Shown here piece after piece: positions 8,130-16,542 of a stretch of DNA of 34,220 nt. The notes under the pieces were generated by a model that ran no database searches, had not been told where the DNA came from, and saw only the letters and a program-made list of their open reading frames with translations. Positions within the stretch are counted from its first letter, which is position 1. Each line of letters starts with the position of its first letter. The position numbers were made by a program, and so were the translations under genes. Source of the DNA: Flavobacteriaceae bacterium (lineage in GTDB: Bacteria; Bacteroidota; Bacteroidia; Flavobacteriales; Flavobacteriaceae); assembly GCA_947452415.1 (NCBI GenBank), contig CANGCT010000022.1, forward strand, positions 1-34,220. Direction: 5' to 3'.

Positions 8130-9197
8130 TTATTCGTTAAAAATTTCTCCCGAACTATGATTTTTTTTTGCCCCTGTAACACTTGCTAAAACATTGATTT
8201 CGTTTCTTAATTTCAAAACTCCTAAAAGAGCAAAAATTAAGGCTTCTTTGAATTCTAAAATCTCTGCATCTGGAATAATAAGTTTCATTTTAGGTAAATG
8301 AAACTGCATTCGTTCCATCAAAAAGGTATTGTAAGCACCTCCACCGGTAACTAATAATTTCCCGTTTTTTGAGGGAAGCGATTTAGCAGTTTGTTGGGCA
8401 ATGTGCTCGGTAAATGTGTGCATTTTATCTTCAATTGCAATAAGATAATTTTCTATTAAAGGCAAGACAATTTCTTTTACAAATTCAAAACCGAGCGATT
8501 TCGGAATCGGTTTCGAATAATATTCTATAGTATTTAATTCGTTTAACAAATCGGAATTTAAATTTCCAGAACGAGAAATTTCCCCTTTGTCATCATAATC
8601 CAATCCCAATTTATTGGCATAAAAATTCAAGACGGTATTTACGGGTGAAATATCAAATGCAATTCGGTTGTTGCTTTTTTCAAATGAAATATTAGAAAAT
8701 CCTCCTAAATTAAGACAATAATCATATTCCGAAAATAAAATCCTATCGCCAATAGGTACTAATGGAGCACCTTGCCCCCCCAGCTTTACATCCTGAACTC
8801 GAAAATCACAAACTACTTTGGCACCTACAATTTTAGCAATATTGGGTAAATTTCCTATTTGTAATGTAAATCCATTTTGGGGTTGGTGTAAAATGGTATG
8901 CCCGTGCGAACAAACGGCATCTATATCTTCAAGATGGTTTTTTTTTATGAAATCTTTTATAATTCCGCCTAAAAGAATTGTGTAATTTTCATTAAGTTGG
9001 GTTAGTTTTTCTTCCGAAAAAGTCACTCCTTCTTTCAATTGATTCACCCAATTTTTGGTATAAGAAATGGTTTTTTTTTCTAGAATTTTAAAGCTCCATT
9101 TTTGGTCTAAAACGGTAAATTCAACTGCTGCTAAATCTATTCCATCTAGCGATGTGCCAGACATTACTCCGATTACTTTGTAGGTTTTATTAAACAT
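8130..9197 (-). CDS. anmK: anhydro-N-acetylmuramic acid kinase
   Basis: A 355-residue AnmK, an ATP-dependent enzyme that opens and phosphorylates 1,6-anhydro-MurNAc to MurNAc-6-phosphate during peptidoglycan recycling in the cytoplasm. The N-terminal ASKHA phosphate loop VIGVMSGTSLDGIDLA is diagnostic. Further family motifs are CSHGHTILHQP, the conserved DFRVQDVKLGGQGAPLVPIG block, LNLGGFSNIS, and the C-terminal adenosine loop VTGGGAYNTFLMERM. Length is close to that of family members. No other recycling gene is adjacent. The start at 9197 gives the normal family N-terminus. A divergent promoter for the acyl-CoA dehydrogenase lies just upstream. Confidence 0.94.
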   Translation of the reverse strand: MFNKTYKVIGVMSGTSLDGIDLAAVEFTVLDQKWSFKILEKKTISYTKNWVNQLKEGVTFSEEKLTQLNENYTILLGGIIKDFIKKNHLEDIDAVCSHGHTILHQPQNGFTLQIGNLPNIAKIVGAKVVCDFRVQDVKLGGQGAPLVPIGDRILFSEYDYCLNLGGFSNISFEKSNNRIAFDISPVNTVLNFYANKLGLDYDDKGEISRSGNLNSDLLNELNTIEYYSKPIPKSLGFEFVKEIVLPLIENYLIAIEDKMHTFTEHIAQQTAKSLPSKNGKLLVTGGGAYNTFLMERMQFHLPKMKLIIPDAEILEFKEALIFALLGVLKLRNEINVLASVTGAKKNHSSGEIFNE

Positions 9198-9218
9198 TGG
9201 CTAAAATTACGAAAACGT

Positions 9219-9249
9219 TTGAGAAATTCATGAAAATATGCTACTTTTG
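9219..9249 (+). promoter_or_regulatory. promoter (TTG-N20-TACTTTTG) for acyl-CoA dehydrogenase
   Basis: TTG at 9219-9221 and TACTTTTG at 9242-9249 are 20 bases apart, within the spacing described for Flavobacterium promoters. The ATG follows 43 bases later. This is one of the best promoter matches in the window. Confidence 0.65.
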
Positions 9250-9292
9250 AGGTCTAAAATTAAGTATTTACTAAATTATATCCCTCAAAAAT

Positions 9293-10432
9293 ATGAATTT
9301 TAATCTTACCGAAGAGCATTTAATGATTCAGCAAGCTGCTAAAGATTTTGCTCAAGCCGAATTATTACCTGGAGTTATTGAAAGAGACGAACATTCTAAA
9401 TTTCCAACCGAACAAGTGAAAATGATGGGAGAACTTGGATTTATGGGAATGATGGTAGATTCAAAATATGGTGGTTCAGGCTTAGACAGCATATCGTATG
9501 TTTTGGCAATGACCGAAATTGCAAAAGTAGATGCTTCTGCAGCTGTAATTATGTCGGTTAATAATTCCTTAGTGTGTGCAGGAATGGAAAAATATTGTAA
9601 CGAAGAACAAAAAATTAAATATTTAGTTCCACTTGCCAAAGGGGAAGTGATTGGAGCTTTTTGTTTGTCAGAACCAGAAGCAGGAAGTGACGCGACTTCA
9701 CAAAAAACTACTGCAATTGATATGGGCGACCATTATTTATTAAACGGAACTAAAAATTGGATTACTAACGGTTCTTCGGCTTCTACTTATTTAGTAATTG
9801 CACAAACTCATATAGAAAAAGGGCATAAAGGAATTAATGCTTTTATTATTGAAAAAGGTTGGGCAGGATTTGATATTGGTCCGAAAGAAAAGAAAATGGG
9901 AATTCGCGGAAGTGATACCCATTCATTGATGTTTAATGATGTAAAAGTTCCAAAAGAAAATAGAATTGGTGAAGATGGTTTCGGATTTTCTTTTGCAATG
10001 AATGTATTAAATGGCGGTCGAATTGGAATTGCATCCCAAGCATTAGGAATTGCAACAGGTGCTTATGAAATTGCTTTGAAATATTCGCACGAAAGAAAAG
10101 CATTCGGAAAAGAAATTTTTAATCACCAAGTTATTGCTTTTAAATTGGCAGATATGTATGTAAAAGTTACTGCGGCCAAATTGTTGATTATGAAGGCCGC
10201 TTGCGAAAAAGATGAGGGAAAAGATATTGCACATTCGGGCGCTATGGCAAAATTATATGCTTCTGAAATTGCTTTAGAAATAGCAAACGAAGCGGTTCAA
10301 ATTCATGGCGGAAATGGGTATGTTGCCGAATACCATGTAGAACGAATGATGCGGGATTCTAAAATCACTCAAATTTATGAAGGAACTTCTGAAATTCAAC
10401 GAATTGTAATTTCTAGAGGTTTGGTTTCTTAA
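9293..10432 (+). CDS. acyl-CoA dehydrogenase
   Basis: A 379-residue FAD acyl-CoA dehydrogenase, catalysing the first oxidation of beta-oxidation or branched-chain acyl-CoA breakdown. Visible motifs are FCLSEPEAGSDA and the flavin-binding WITNGSSAS, GIRGSDTHSL, ALGIATGAYEIALKYSHERK, AVQIHGGNGYVAEYHVERMM and QIYEGTSEIQR. E363 in YEGTSEIQR fits the catalytic base position of the short-chain and butyryl-CoA group. Chain-length preference cannot be assigned reliably. It has its own promoter and a strong terminator, so it is probably transcribed alone. Confidence 0.93.
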   Translation: MNFNLTEEHLMIQQAAKDFAQAELLPGVIERDEHSKFPTEQVKMMGELGFMGMMVDSKYGGSGLDSISYVLAMTEIAKVDASAAVIMSVNNSLVCAGMEKYCNEEQKIKYLVPLAKGEVIGAFCLSEPEAGSDATSQKTTAIDMGDHYLLNGTKNWITNGSSASTYLVIAQTHIEKGHKGINAFIIEKGWAGFDIGPKEKKMGIRGSDTHSLMFNDVKVPKENRIGEDGFGFSFAMNVLNGGRIGIASQALGIATGAYEIALKYSHERKAFGKEIFNHQVIAFKLADMYVKVTAAKLLIMKAACEKDEGKDIAHSGAMAKLYASEIALEIANEAVQIHGGNGYVAEYHVERMMRDSKITQIYEGTSEIQRIVISRGLVS

Positions 10433-10456
10433 TACATAAACTAAATACTATTCAAG

Positions 10457-10488
10457 CCCTTTCTATTTTAATGGAAAGGGTTTTTTTT
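10457..10488 (+). terminator. rho-independent terminator of acyl-CoA dehydrogenase
   Basis: CCCTTTC (10457-10463) pairs with GAAAGGG (10474-10480) and is followed by eight T residues. It lies 24 bases after the stop codon. Confidence 0.88.
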
Positions 10489-10514
10489 ATACTTTTACAA
10501 TATTAAATATCTTT

Positions 10515-11192
10515 ATGAAAAACATAATTATTACGGGAACTTCCCGCGGAATCGGATTGGAATTGGCTTTGCAATTGGCAAGCCAAGGACACCAAGTGCT
10601 AGCAATATCTAGAAAAGTTGCCCACGAATTATTGGGAAACCCAAATATTACGTGCCTTTCGGCAGATATTTCTCTTGAAATCGATATGCTAGAAGTAACT
10701 AAAGTGCTTTCTACTAGTTGGAAAAAAGTAGATATTATTCTTCATAATGCAGGTTGTTTAGTCAATAAACCATTTGCAGAAACCACATTAGAAGATTTTG
10801 AAAAGGTATACAAAGTAAATGTTTTTGGTGTTGCCAATGTAACTCGCACTTGTATTCCGTATTTGCAAAAAGGAAGCCATGTGGTTTCTATAAGTTCTAT
10901 GGGAGGAATTCAAGGCAGTATGAAATTTGCTGGTCTTGCAGCCTATAGTTCAAGCAAAGGAGCGTTAATTACACTTTCTGAATTGTTGGCTGAAGAATAT
11001 AAAGAACAAGGAATTGCCTTTAATGTATTGGCTTTAGGAGCAGTTCAAACAGAAATGTTGCAAGAAGCTTTTCCAGGATATCAAGCGCCAATTTCTGCTA
11101 AGGATATGGCTGATTATATTGGTAATTTCGCACTAACAGGAAATAAATTTTACAATGGTAAAGTGTTGCAGGTTTCTTCATCAACACCTTAA
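10515..11192 (+). CDS. short-chain dehydrogenase/reductase
   Basis: A 225-residue classical SDR. The NAD(P)-binding loop is TGTSRGIG (residues 8-15), HNAG is at about 77-80, and the catalytic set is S128, Y144 and K148 (AAYSSSKGALI). The substrate cannot be read from sequence. It starts 26 bases after the terminator of the acyl-CoA dehydrogenase, and ATACTTTTAC just upstream is a near match to the -7 element. The chain is slightly short for an SDR but complete at both ends. Confidence 0.9.
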   Translation: MKNIIITGTSRGIGLELALQLASQGHQVLAISRKVAHELLGNPNITCLSADISLEIDMLEVTKVLSTSWKKVDIILHNAGCLVNKPFAETTLEDFEKVYKVNVFGVANVTRTCIPYLQKGSHVVSISSMGGIQGSMKFAGLAAYSSSKGALITLSELLAEEYKEQGIAFNVLALGAVQTEMLQEAFPGYQAPISAKDMADYIGNFALTGNKFYNGKVLQVSSSTP

Positions 11193-11221
11193 TTGAAAAT
11201 TAATTTTTAATATTCAAACAA

Positions 11222-11527
11222 ATGAATCAACAAGACGCTATTCAATTATTTGAAAACAAAAAAGTAAGAACTGTTTGGGATTCTGAACAGGAAAAATGGT
11301 TTATTTCTATTATTGATGTAATAGAAATTTTGACGGAAAGTGACAGGCCAAGAAAATATTGGAGTGATTTAAAAAACCAATTAGTAAAAGAAGGAAGTCA
11401 GTTGTCCGAAAATATCGGACAACTGAAAATGCTATCTTCGGATGGAAAATTTTATAAAACCGATGTTGCAGATACCGAGCAACTATTTAGGTTAATTCAA
11501 TCTATTCCTTCTCCAAAAATGATTTAA
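11222..11527 (+). pseudogene. truncated Bro-N / DinD-like fragment
   Basis: A 101-residue ORF matching only the N-terminal Bro-N (phage antirepressor-like) domain of proteins normally near 270-300 residues. The family run NKKVRTVWDSEQEKWFISII is followed by IDVIEILTESDRPRKYWSDL and ends TEQLFRLIQSIPSPK. After IPSPK the full-length relatives continue for well over 150 residues. Here the frame gives M-I-stop and the SprT-like gene starts 4 bases later. No continuation was seen in other frames. It is probably a decayed mobile or phage-related gene fragment between two chromosomal genes. It could still make a small protein. Confidence 0.75.
11398..11426. repeat. perfect 12-bp palindrome inside the Bro-N fragment
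   Basis: TCAGTTGTCCGA (11398-11409) and TCGGACAACTGA (11415-11426) are exact reverse complements with loop AAATA. The hairpin encodes QLSENIGQL within the domain. It may be an inserted palindrome kept in frame or a structured RNA or DNA-binding site. Confidence 0.85.
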
Positions 11528-11531
11528 AAAA

Positions 11532-12134
11532 ATGAGCGAAGTCCTATTAAAATATCTTCCAGAACATTCGGTTCCATTGTGCTTTGAATTAATCAAAAAC
11601 AATCAAGTGCATTTAAAAATCGTTAATGAACGACAAACGCGTCATGGCGATTACCGAAAAGGACTTTCGGGTAAACACGAAATTACTGTAAATTCAAACT
11701 TGAATAAATACCGATTTTTAATTACCTTGGTGCATGAGATATCGCATTTAGTAGCCTTTGATAAGTTTGGCAGAAATATAAAACCACACGGAGTAGAGTG
11801 GAAGATGACCTTTCAAAGGTTGATGGTTCCGTTTATTCATCCTGAAATTTTTCCGAATTCTGTTTTACCTTTAGTGGCAAGACATTTTAGAAATCCAACT
11901 GCAAGTAGCGATACCGATGCGCATTTGGCATTTGCTTTAAAACAATTTGACGAACGAAAACCAGACGTTCACTTTATTCATGAAGTACCAAGTGGTAGTT
12001 TATTTCGTTTAAAAAATGGAAGAATTTTTCAAAAAAAAGGTCTACGAACCAAACGATACGAATGTGTTGAAGTGCAAACAGGTAGATTGTTTTTGTTTAA
12101 CGCTAATGCAGAAGTGGAAATTGTTCCCGGGTAA
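11532..12134 (+). CDS. SprT-like zinc metalloprotein
   Basis: A 200-residue SprT-domain protein. The zinc site LVHEISHLVAFD has H68-E69-I-S-H72, with H86 in IKPHGVEWK as the probable third ligand. The family includes the eukaryotic Spartan proteases that digest DNA-protein crosslinks; bacterial members such as SprT are poorly characterised. Residues 150-200 form a beta-rich tail (PSGSLFRLKNGRIFQKKGLR) like the end of other bacterial members. It starts 4 bases after the truncated Bro-N ORF, and the ancestral upstream neighbour was probably the SDR gene. Confidence 0.88.
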   Translation: MSEVLLKYLPEHSVPLCFELIKNNQVHLKIVNERQTRHGDYRKGLSGKHEITVNSNLNKYRFLITLVHEISHLVAFDKFGRNIKPHGVEWKMTFQRLMVPFIHPEIFPNSVLPLVARHFRNPTASSDTDAHLAFALKQFDERKPDVHFIHEVPSGSLFRLKNGRIFQKKGLRTKRYECVEVQTGRLFLFNANAEVEIVPG

Positions 12135-12178
12135 TCTAATAAATTAGAAAAATTAAGTATTCACTAGATTTTAATAAA

Positions 12179-12244
12179 TATATTTGCCCCAAATATAAAA
12201 CCTCAGGAACTTAGAAGCTAAGTAGCTTAGAACCTTATAAAAAA
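12179..12244 (+). promoter_or_regulatory. promoter and short-repeat leader of the guanylyltransferase gene
   Basis: TATATTTG at 12179-12186 matches TAnnTTTG. The leader to the ATG at 12245 contains an 8-10 base periodic pattern (GGAACTTAGAAGCTAAG, then TAGCTTAGAACCTT) with partial self-complementarity (CTTAGAAGCTAAG). Confidence 0.5.
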
Positions 12245-13306
12245 ATGAATAAAAATTATTACGCAATAGTAATGGCAGGTGGCGTTGGTTCACGGTTTTG
12301 GCCTGTTAGTGCCGAAGATTTTCCTAAACAATTTCACGATATGTTGGGTTCTGGATATACCTTAATTCAAAAGACTTTCAGTAGGTTGTCTAAGTTAATT
12401 CCAACGGAAAACATTTTAATTTTAACTAACGAACGCTATAATGAAATAGTTTTAGAGCAATTGCCTATGGTGAGCCAAGAGCAAGTTTTATTGGAACCCG
12501 CCATGCGCAATACTGCTCCTTGTATTTTATATGCTTCTTTGAAAATTAAAAAAATGAATCCCAATGCCTTGATGGTTGTTGCACCAAGCGATCACTGGAT
12601 AGAAGATGAAACGGAGTTTGCTAATAATTTGCAACAATGTTTTAATTTCTTTGAAAAAGAAGATGCATTAATGACTTTGGGAATTCAGCCAACGTTTCCT
12701 AATACGGGTTTTGGGTATATTGAATTTGATAAATTAGATAGTAATCCAATAAAAAAAGTATCTCAATTTAGAGAAAAGCCCGATTATGAAACTGCTAAAT
12801 CGTTTTTAAAATCTGGTAATTTCCTTTGGAATGGCGGAATTTTTATTTGGAGTGTACAATCAATAACTAATGCTTTTGAAATTTTTCAACCTCAAATGAA
12901 TGCCTTGTTTCAAAGTGGTTTTGAAAGTTATAACACCAATTATGAAAAACAATTTATAGAAGAAAAATATGCCAAATCAGAAAATCTTTCTATTGATTAT
13001 GCGGTAATGGAAAATGCTAGTAATGTTTTTGTTTTGCCTGCAACTTTTGATTGGAATGATTTAGGAACTTGGAGTTCTTTACATGAAAAATTAGATAAAG
13101 ACGCCCAAAATAATTCTGTTATTAATGCAACTGTTATTCTGGAAAATGCATCTAATAATATTATTAGAGCTGACGGTAAAAAACTAATTGTTGTGGATGG
13201 TCTAGACGATTATATTATTGTAGATAAAGATAATGTTTTACTTATTTATCCTAAAAGTAAAGAACAGGATATTAAAAGAATTACCGCTTTAGCAACTAAA
13301 AATTAG
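12245..13306 (+). CDS. manC: mannose-1-phosphate guanylyltransferase
   Basis: A 353-residue nucleotidyltransferase making GDP-mannose from mannose-1-phosphate and GTP, a precursor for surface polysaccharide and glycoprotein sugars. The N-terminal signature VMAGGVGSRFWPVSAEDFPKQF matches G-x-G-x-R-x-W-P-x-S with the P-K-Q-F element. Further motifs are LEPAMRNTAPC, VVAPSDHWIED, FREKPDYETAKSFLKSGNFL and WNGGIFIW. It lacks the C-terminal isomerase domain of bifunctional ManC/AlgA proteins. The gene has its own -7 element and leader. It ends 6 bases before the convergent ABC ATPase gene. Confidence 0.93.
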   Translation: MNKNYYAIVMAGGVGSRFWPVSAEDFPKQFHDMLGSGYTLIQKTFSRLSKLIPTENILILTNERYNEIVLEQLPMVSQEQVLLEPAMRNTAPCILYASLKIKKMNPNALMVVAPSDHWIEDETEFANNLQQCFNFFEKEDALMTLGIQPTFPNTGFGYIEFDKLDSNPIKKVSQFREKPDYETAKSFLKSGNFLWNGGIFIWSVQSITNAFEIFQPQMNALFQSGFESYNTNYEKQFIEEKYAKSENLSIDYAVMENASNVFVLPATFDWNDLGTWSSLHEKLDKDAQNNSVINATVILENASNNIIRADGKKLIVVDGLDDYIIVDKDNVLLIYPKSKEQDIKRITALATKN

Positions 13307-13312
13307 AGGAAT

Positions 13313-14077
13313 TTATAATTCTTTATTTTGTGCTTTTCTAATTTTTTTAAACAAATTAGATGAGTAAACAAAATCTACAATTGCTTCATTATCCGTTTTA
13401 AAGATGTCCTTTTTAGATCCTTCCCATGCTAAAACTCCTTCTTTAATAAATATAATTTTTTCTCCAATTTCCATAACTGAATTCATGTCATGGGTGTTGA
13501 TTACGGTAGTAATATTATATTCTTCAGTAATTTCTTGAATTAAATTATCAATTAATATTGCAGTTTTTGGATCCAAACCTGAGTTTGGTTCATCACAAAA
13601 AAGATATTTCGGATTGTTTACAATTGCACGAGCAATAGCCACACGTTTTTGCATTCCCCCTGAAATTTCAGAGGGCATTTTATGATTGGCATTAATCAAG
13701 TTCACCCTTTGAATAACAAAATTCACTCGTTCTTTTATTTCAGTGGGTGTTTTAGTAGTGAACATTTTTAAAGGAAAGCCTATGTTTTCTTCAACTGTCA
13801 TGCTGTCAAATAATGCGCTTCCTTGAAAAACCATTCCAATTTCGGTACGTAAAGCTCGTTTTTCATCTGCAGATAATTCAGAATAAATTCGTCCATCAAA
13901 TGAGATTTTTCCAACTTCTGGTGTGAAAATTCCCAATAACGATTTTAATAATACTGTTTTTCCAGAACCACTTTGCCCAATAATTAAATTGGTTTTTCCA
14001 GTTTCAAAAGTAGTAGTTATCCCTTTTAATATTTGGATACCATTAAACGATTTTTCTATATTTTTAACTTCTATCAT
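13313..14077 (-). CDS. MlaF-type ABC transporter ATP-binding protein
   Basis: A 254-residue ATPase. Walker A is GQSGSGKT (34-41), the signature is SGGMQKR (139-145), and Walker B is YLFCDEPNSGLDP (158-170). The SGGMQ signature and the N-S-G-L-D-P variant are typical of MlaF/Ttg2A-type proteins, which power lipid transport between inner and outer membranes. Its start codon overlaps the stop of the MlaE-like permease by one base (TAATG), so the two are translationally coupled. No MCE-domain (MlaD) gene is adjacent, so the substrate-binding subunit must be elsewhere. It converges on manC with 6 bases between stops. Confidence 0.92.
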   Translation of the reverse strand: MIEVKNIEKSFNGIQILKGITTTFETGKTNLIIGQSGSGKTVLLKSLLGIFTPEVGKISFDGRIYSELSADEKRALRTEIGMVFQGSALFDSMTVEENIGFPLKMFTTKTPTEIKERVNFVIQRVNLINANHKMPSEISGGMQKRVAIARAIVNNPKYLFCDEPNSGLDPKTAILIDNLIQEITEEYNITTVINTHDMNSVMEIGEKIIFIKEGVLAWEGSKKDIFKTDNEAIVDFVYSSNLFKKIRKAQNKEL

Positions 14078-14823
14078 TATGCTAATAATAATTGGGTTAA
14101 AATATAGTTTACTAGTATAATTACAACACTAGTCCAAACAAAGGAAATTGTACTTGCCTTACCAACTTCTAAAGCGCCACCTTTCATGTAATATCCATGA
14201 AAAGAAGGTATAGTGGAAAGGAATAGAGCAAAAATAATAGTTTTAATAATGGCATAAGTAATGTGGTAAGGAATAAAATTGGTTTGAATTCCAGAAACAA
14301 ATTCATTGCTTGAAACAAAACCGCCATAAACACCAGCCATCCAGCCACCTAATATACCAAGAAACATGGCTATGCCAATAATAAATGGATACAAAAGGGA
14401 AGCTATTATTTTAGGAAAAACTAAATAATTTAATGAATTAACCCCCATAACTTCTAAAGCATCAATTTGTTCGGTTACTCGCATTGTTCCAATGCTTGAA
14501 GTAATGAATGAACCCATTTTACCTGCCATTACTATAGAAATAAAGGTTGGGGCAAATTCTAAAATAATTGATTCTCTTGTAGCAAAACCAATAATTTCTC
14601 TTGGAATTAATGGATTGTTTAAGTTTAATGCAGTTTGTATGGAAACTACCCCTCCAACAAAGAAGGAGATAAATGCTACAATTCCCAGAGAACCAATAAT
14701 CAAGTCATCAATTTCCTTTAAAATTAGTCCTCGCATAACCGACCATTTAGTAGGTTTATTGAAGACTTCTTTGAGCATCAAAAAGTACTTTCCAATTTGC
14801 GATATATAGTGAAGAAGCATCAT
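14077..14823 (-). CDS. MlaE-type ABC transporter permease
   Basis: A 248-residue polytopic membrane protein of the MlaE permease family. Characteristic runs are GGVVSIQTALNL, the following REIIGFATRESIILEFAPTF, VMAGKMGSFITSSIGTMRVT and EQIDALEVMGVNSLNYLVFP. Five or six hydrophobic segments are present. Paired with the ATPase it should form the inner-membrane part of a phospholipid transporter that maintains outer-membrane asymmetry, by analogy with Mla; direction and cargo are not shown here. It is the first gene of a two-gene unit. The 102 bases upstream hold no strong promoter match. Confidence 0.92.
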   Translation of the reverse strand: MMLLHYISQIGKYFLMLKEVFNKPTKWSVMRGLILKEIDDLIIGSLGIVAFISFFVGGVVSIQTALNLNNPLIPREIIGFATRESIILEFAPTFISIVMAGKMGSFITSSIGTMRVTEQIDALEVMGVNSLNYLVFPKIIASLLYPFIIGIAMFLGILGGWMAGVYGGFVSSNEFVSGIQTNFIPYHITYAIIKTIIFALFLSTIPSFHGYYMKGGALEVGKASTISFVWTSVVIILVNYILTQLLLA

Positions 14824-14925
14824 TTATTTTGGTTCGATTAAAATATCCTTATCCGAATACAAGAGTGTAAAAATACTATATTTTGTTGGAATTTTAGTTT
14901 TTGTTTTATTGCAAATGAAGGTTTT

Positions 14926-15828
14926 CTAAAACAATTTTTCTTTCATTTTTTTTAAACGATAATTTCTAATGAATTGTGCCTGTTCTTTAGTAACTAACAA
15001 TGGTTTTTTATCTGATTTAGCCATCCAAAAACCTTTGATGTAATCTAAAAAAAGCAATGGTTTTTTCTTCATAAATGCTAATTTAGCAGAGGCAATTGCG
15101 GTTACCCAAAAACCATATCCTATAGAATAAAAGGCTTCTCCTTGTTTGTAGCGCGCCGTTTTGTTATAATTGGCGCCGGTTGGTTTTAGGTGTTTTACTT
15201 TTAAGGATGAGTCGGTAACCACTTTCCAATTGTAAAATTTGCAAAGCAATTCATCTACAGTGTCCCAACCCATAGCAGGTTTTAAACCTCCAATTTGTTG
15301 GAAAGTTTCATTTCTATATGCTTTAAAAGCACCTCGAATATGATCTTTATCGGTTAGATTTTCTAAAATAAATTCACTGTTTTTTTCGATGTAAGCAAAT
15401 CCTCCCGCCATTCCAATTCTTTCATCCGATTGAAAATGGGAGATTATGGTTTCAAAATAATTAGCAGGAAAAATTAAATCGGCATCTGCTTTTACAATGA
15501 AATCATAATTTTCATCTAAAGTTTCTAATCCTTTTTGAAATGCCTGAATTACCTTGCTTCCAGGTAAATGAATGGCATTGGAAGTTTTATTTACTAAAGA
15601 AATAAATGGATATTTCGCAGCAAATTCTAATACAATACTTGCTGTTTTGTCAGTAGAATTATCGTTTACGACTACGATTTTATTAGGTAAAATGGTTTGC
15701 TCTACCAACGATTGTAAAGTAAGGGCAATAAAATCTTCTTCGTTATGGGAAGGTATGACTATGTAAAAAGCCCCCCAGCCCCCGAAGGGGGAGTTTGATG
15801 ATCTTGGTGAAGAAATTTCTTCTTTCAT
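14926..15828 (-). CDS. family 2 glycosyltransferase
   Basis: A 300-residue GT-A glycosyltransferase. The fold begins FYIVIPSHNEEDFIALTLQS at residue 21. IVVVNDNSTDKT is at 51-62, the DxD-type metal site is D115-A-D117 (VKADADLIFP), and the acceptor region GWDTVDELL is at 187-195. Donor and acceptor are unknown. The first 20 residues are odd: about residues 11-20 (SNSPFGGWGA) are encoded by one arm of a dispersed inverted repeat. No start codon lies between that arm and the catalytic fold, so the repeat appears to be translated. It starts 19 bases after the methyltransferase stop and is probably in its transcript. Confidence 0.9.
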   Translation of the reverse strand: MKEEISSPRSSNSPFGGWGAFYIVIPSHNEEDFIALTLQSLVEQTILPNKIVVVNDNSTDKTASIVLEFAAKYPFISLVNKTSNAIHLPGSKVIQAFQKGLETLDENYDFIVKADADLIFPANYFETIISHFQSDERIGMAGGFAYIEKNSEFILENLTDKDHIRGAFKAYRNETFQQIGGLKPAMGWDTVDELLCKFYNWKVVTDSSLKVKHLKPTGANYNKTARYKQGEAFYSIGYGFWVTAIASAKLAFMKKKPLLFLDYIKGFWMAKSDKKPLLVTKEQAQFIRNYRLKKMKEKLF

Positions 15829-15881
15829 TTTAAAATTAATTTAGAATCTATTGAATTCCCTCTTTGGGGGTTAGGGGACTT
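15768..15881. repeat. inverted pair of GC-rich repeats spanning a gene junction
   Basis: A 29-base copy at 15768-15796 (with CCCCCGAAGGGGG at its core) is matched in inverted orientation at 15853-15881 (CCCTCTTTGGGGGTTAGGGG at its core). I count 22 of 29 positions identical after reverse complementing. The copies are separated by 56 bases holding the start codon of the glycosyltransferase; the methyltransferase stop codon also lies just inside the second copy. They stand out from the AT-rich background and resemble short palindromic repeats dispersed in flavobacterial genomes. Confidence 0.8.
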
Positions 15882-16396
15882 CTTTCGGCGTAAACAATAT
15901 AATAGCGTGGAGTGAAATAGCGCAACAATGGTCGGAAACCGATTTTTTTCACTGGGTGCGTGAATTTTTCTCTTGCAGTTATTTTCCAACCTGTTTTTTC
16001 TAATAGCCAATCCAATTGCCAATCTTCAAATTCATGGTAATGTCTGTCCCACATGTCGGTTTTGCTTCGATATGCAGGTGAAAACCATAAACGTAACGGA
16101 ATGGAAATTAGTAATTTATCACATTTTACATTTTGTAAAATGGTATACGGATTTAATAAATGCTCAAATATTTCAAAGGCAGTAAAAACTGAATAATCTT
16201 CTGTTTGTAATGCAGTTGGATTGTTGTCTAGATCTTCTCCGGAGGTATTTTTTACAGTATATCCATTTTCTTCCATGATTTTGGAAAAAGGATTAGGAAC
16301 TCCTAAATCGAATATCGTTTCAGAAGTAGAAACGTATTTTTGTAAAAATTCTAAAGTGTGTTTGAATCGTTTATTTGGAAATGTTTTTTCGTACAT
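15848..16396 (-). CDS. class I SAM-dependent methyltransferase
   Basis: A 182-residue protein with a short Rossmann methyltransferase fold. TIFDLGVPNPF (about 28-38) replaces the usual G-x-G-x-G loop, SGEDLDN follows, and DYSVFTAFEIFEHLLNPY (about 67-84) corresponds to motif II with the E-x-x-E-H element common in Methyltransf_23 proteins. The acceptor is unknown; its position before a glycosyltransferase suggests surface glycan or lipid modification, but this is inference. The last 11 residues (RSPLTPKEGIQ) are encoded by one arm of the inverted repeat, so the native C-terminus may have ended differently. Confidence 0.82.
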   Translation of the reverse strand: MYEKTFPNKRFKHTLEFLQKYVSTSETIFDLGVPNPFSKIMEENGYTVKNTSGEDLDNNPTALQTEDYSVFTAFEIFEHLLNPYTILQNVKCDKLLISIPLRLWFSPAYRSKTDMWDRHYHEFEDWQLDWLLEKTGWKITAREKFTHPVKKIGFRPLLRYFTPRYYIVYAERSPLTPKEGIQ

Positions 16397-16542
16397 TATT
16401 GAAATTGTTTCAAGTTTAATGTTTCAAGTTGAAAACAGTCAGTAAATTTAGTAATTTAACCTGAAACTTTGGACTTTAAACTTTAATTTAAACAAAAATT
16501 ACTATTATATCGTACCTCGTAATTTATACTTCGTACCTTGTT
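16397..16542. repeat. short-period direct repeats between methyltransferase and FabH-like genes
   Basis: This gap contains several small direct repeats: GTTTCAAGTT twice near 16408-16431, ACTTTGGACTTTAAACTTTAA near 16466, and TCGTACCTCG / TTCGTACCTTG near 16510-16540. No ORF or clear promoter is seen. The pattern resembles the leader repeats seen elsewhere in this window. Confidence 0.5.
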
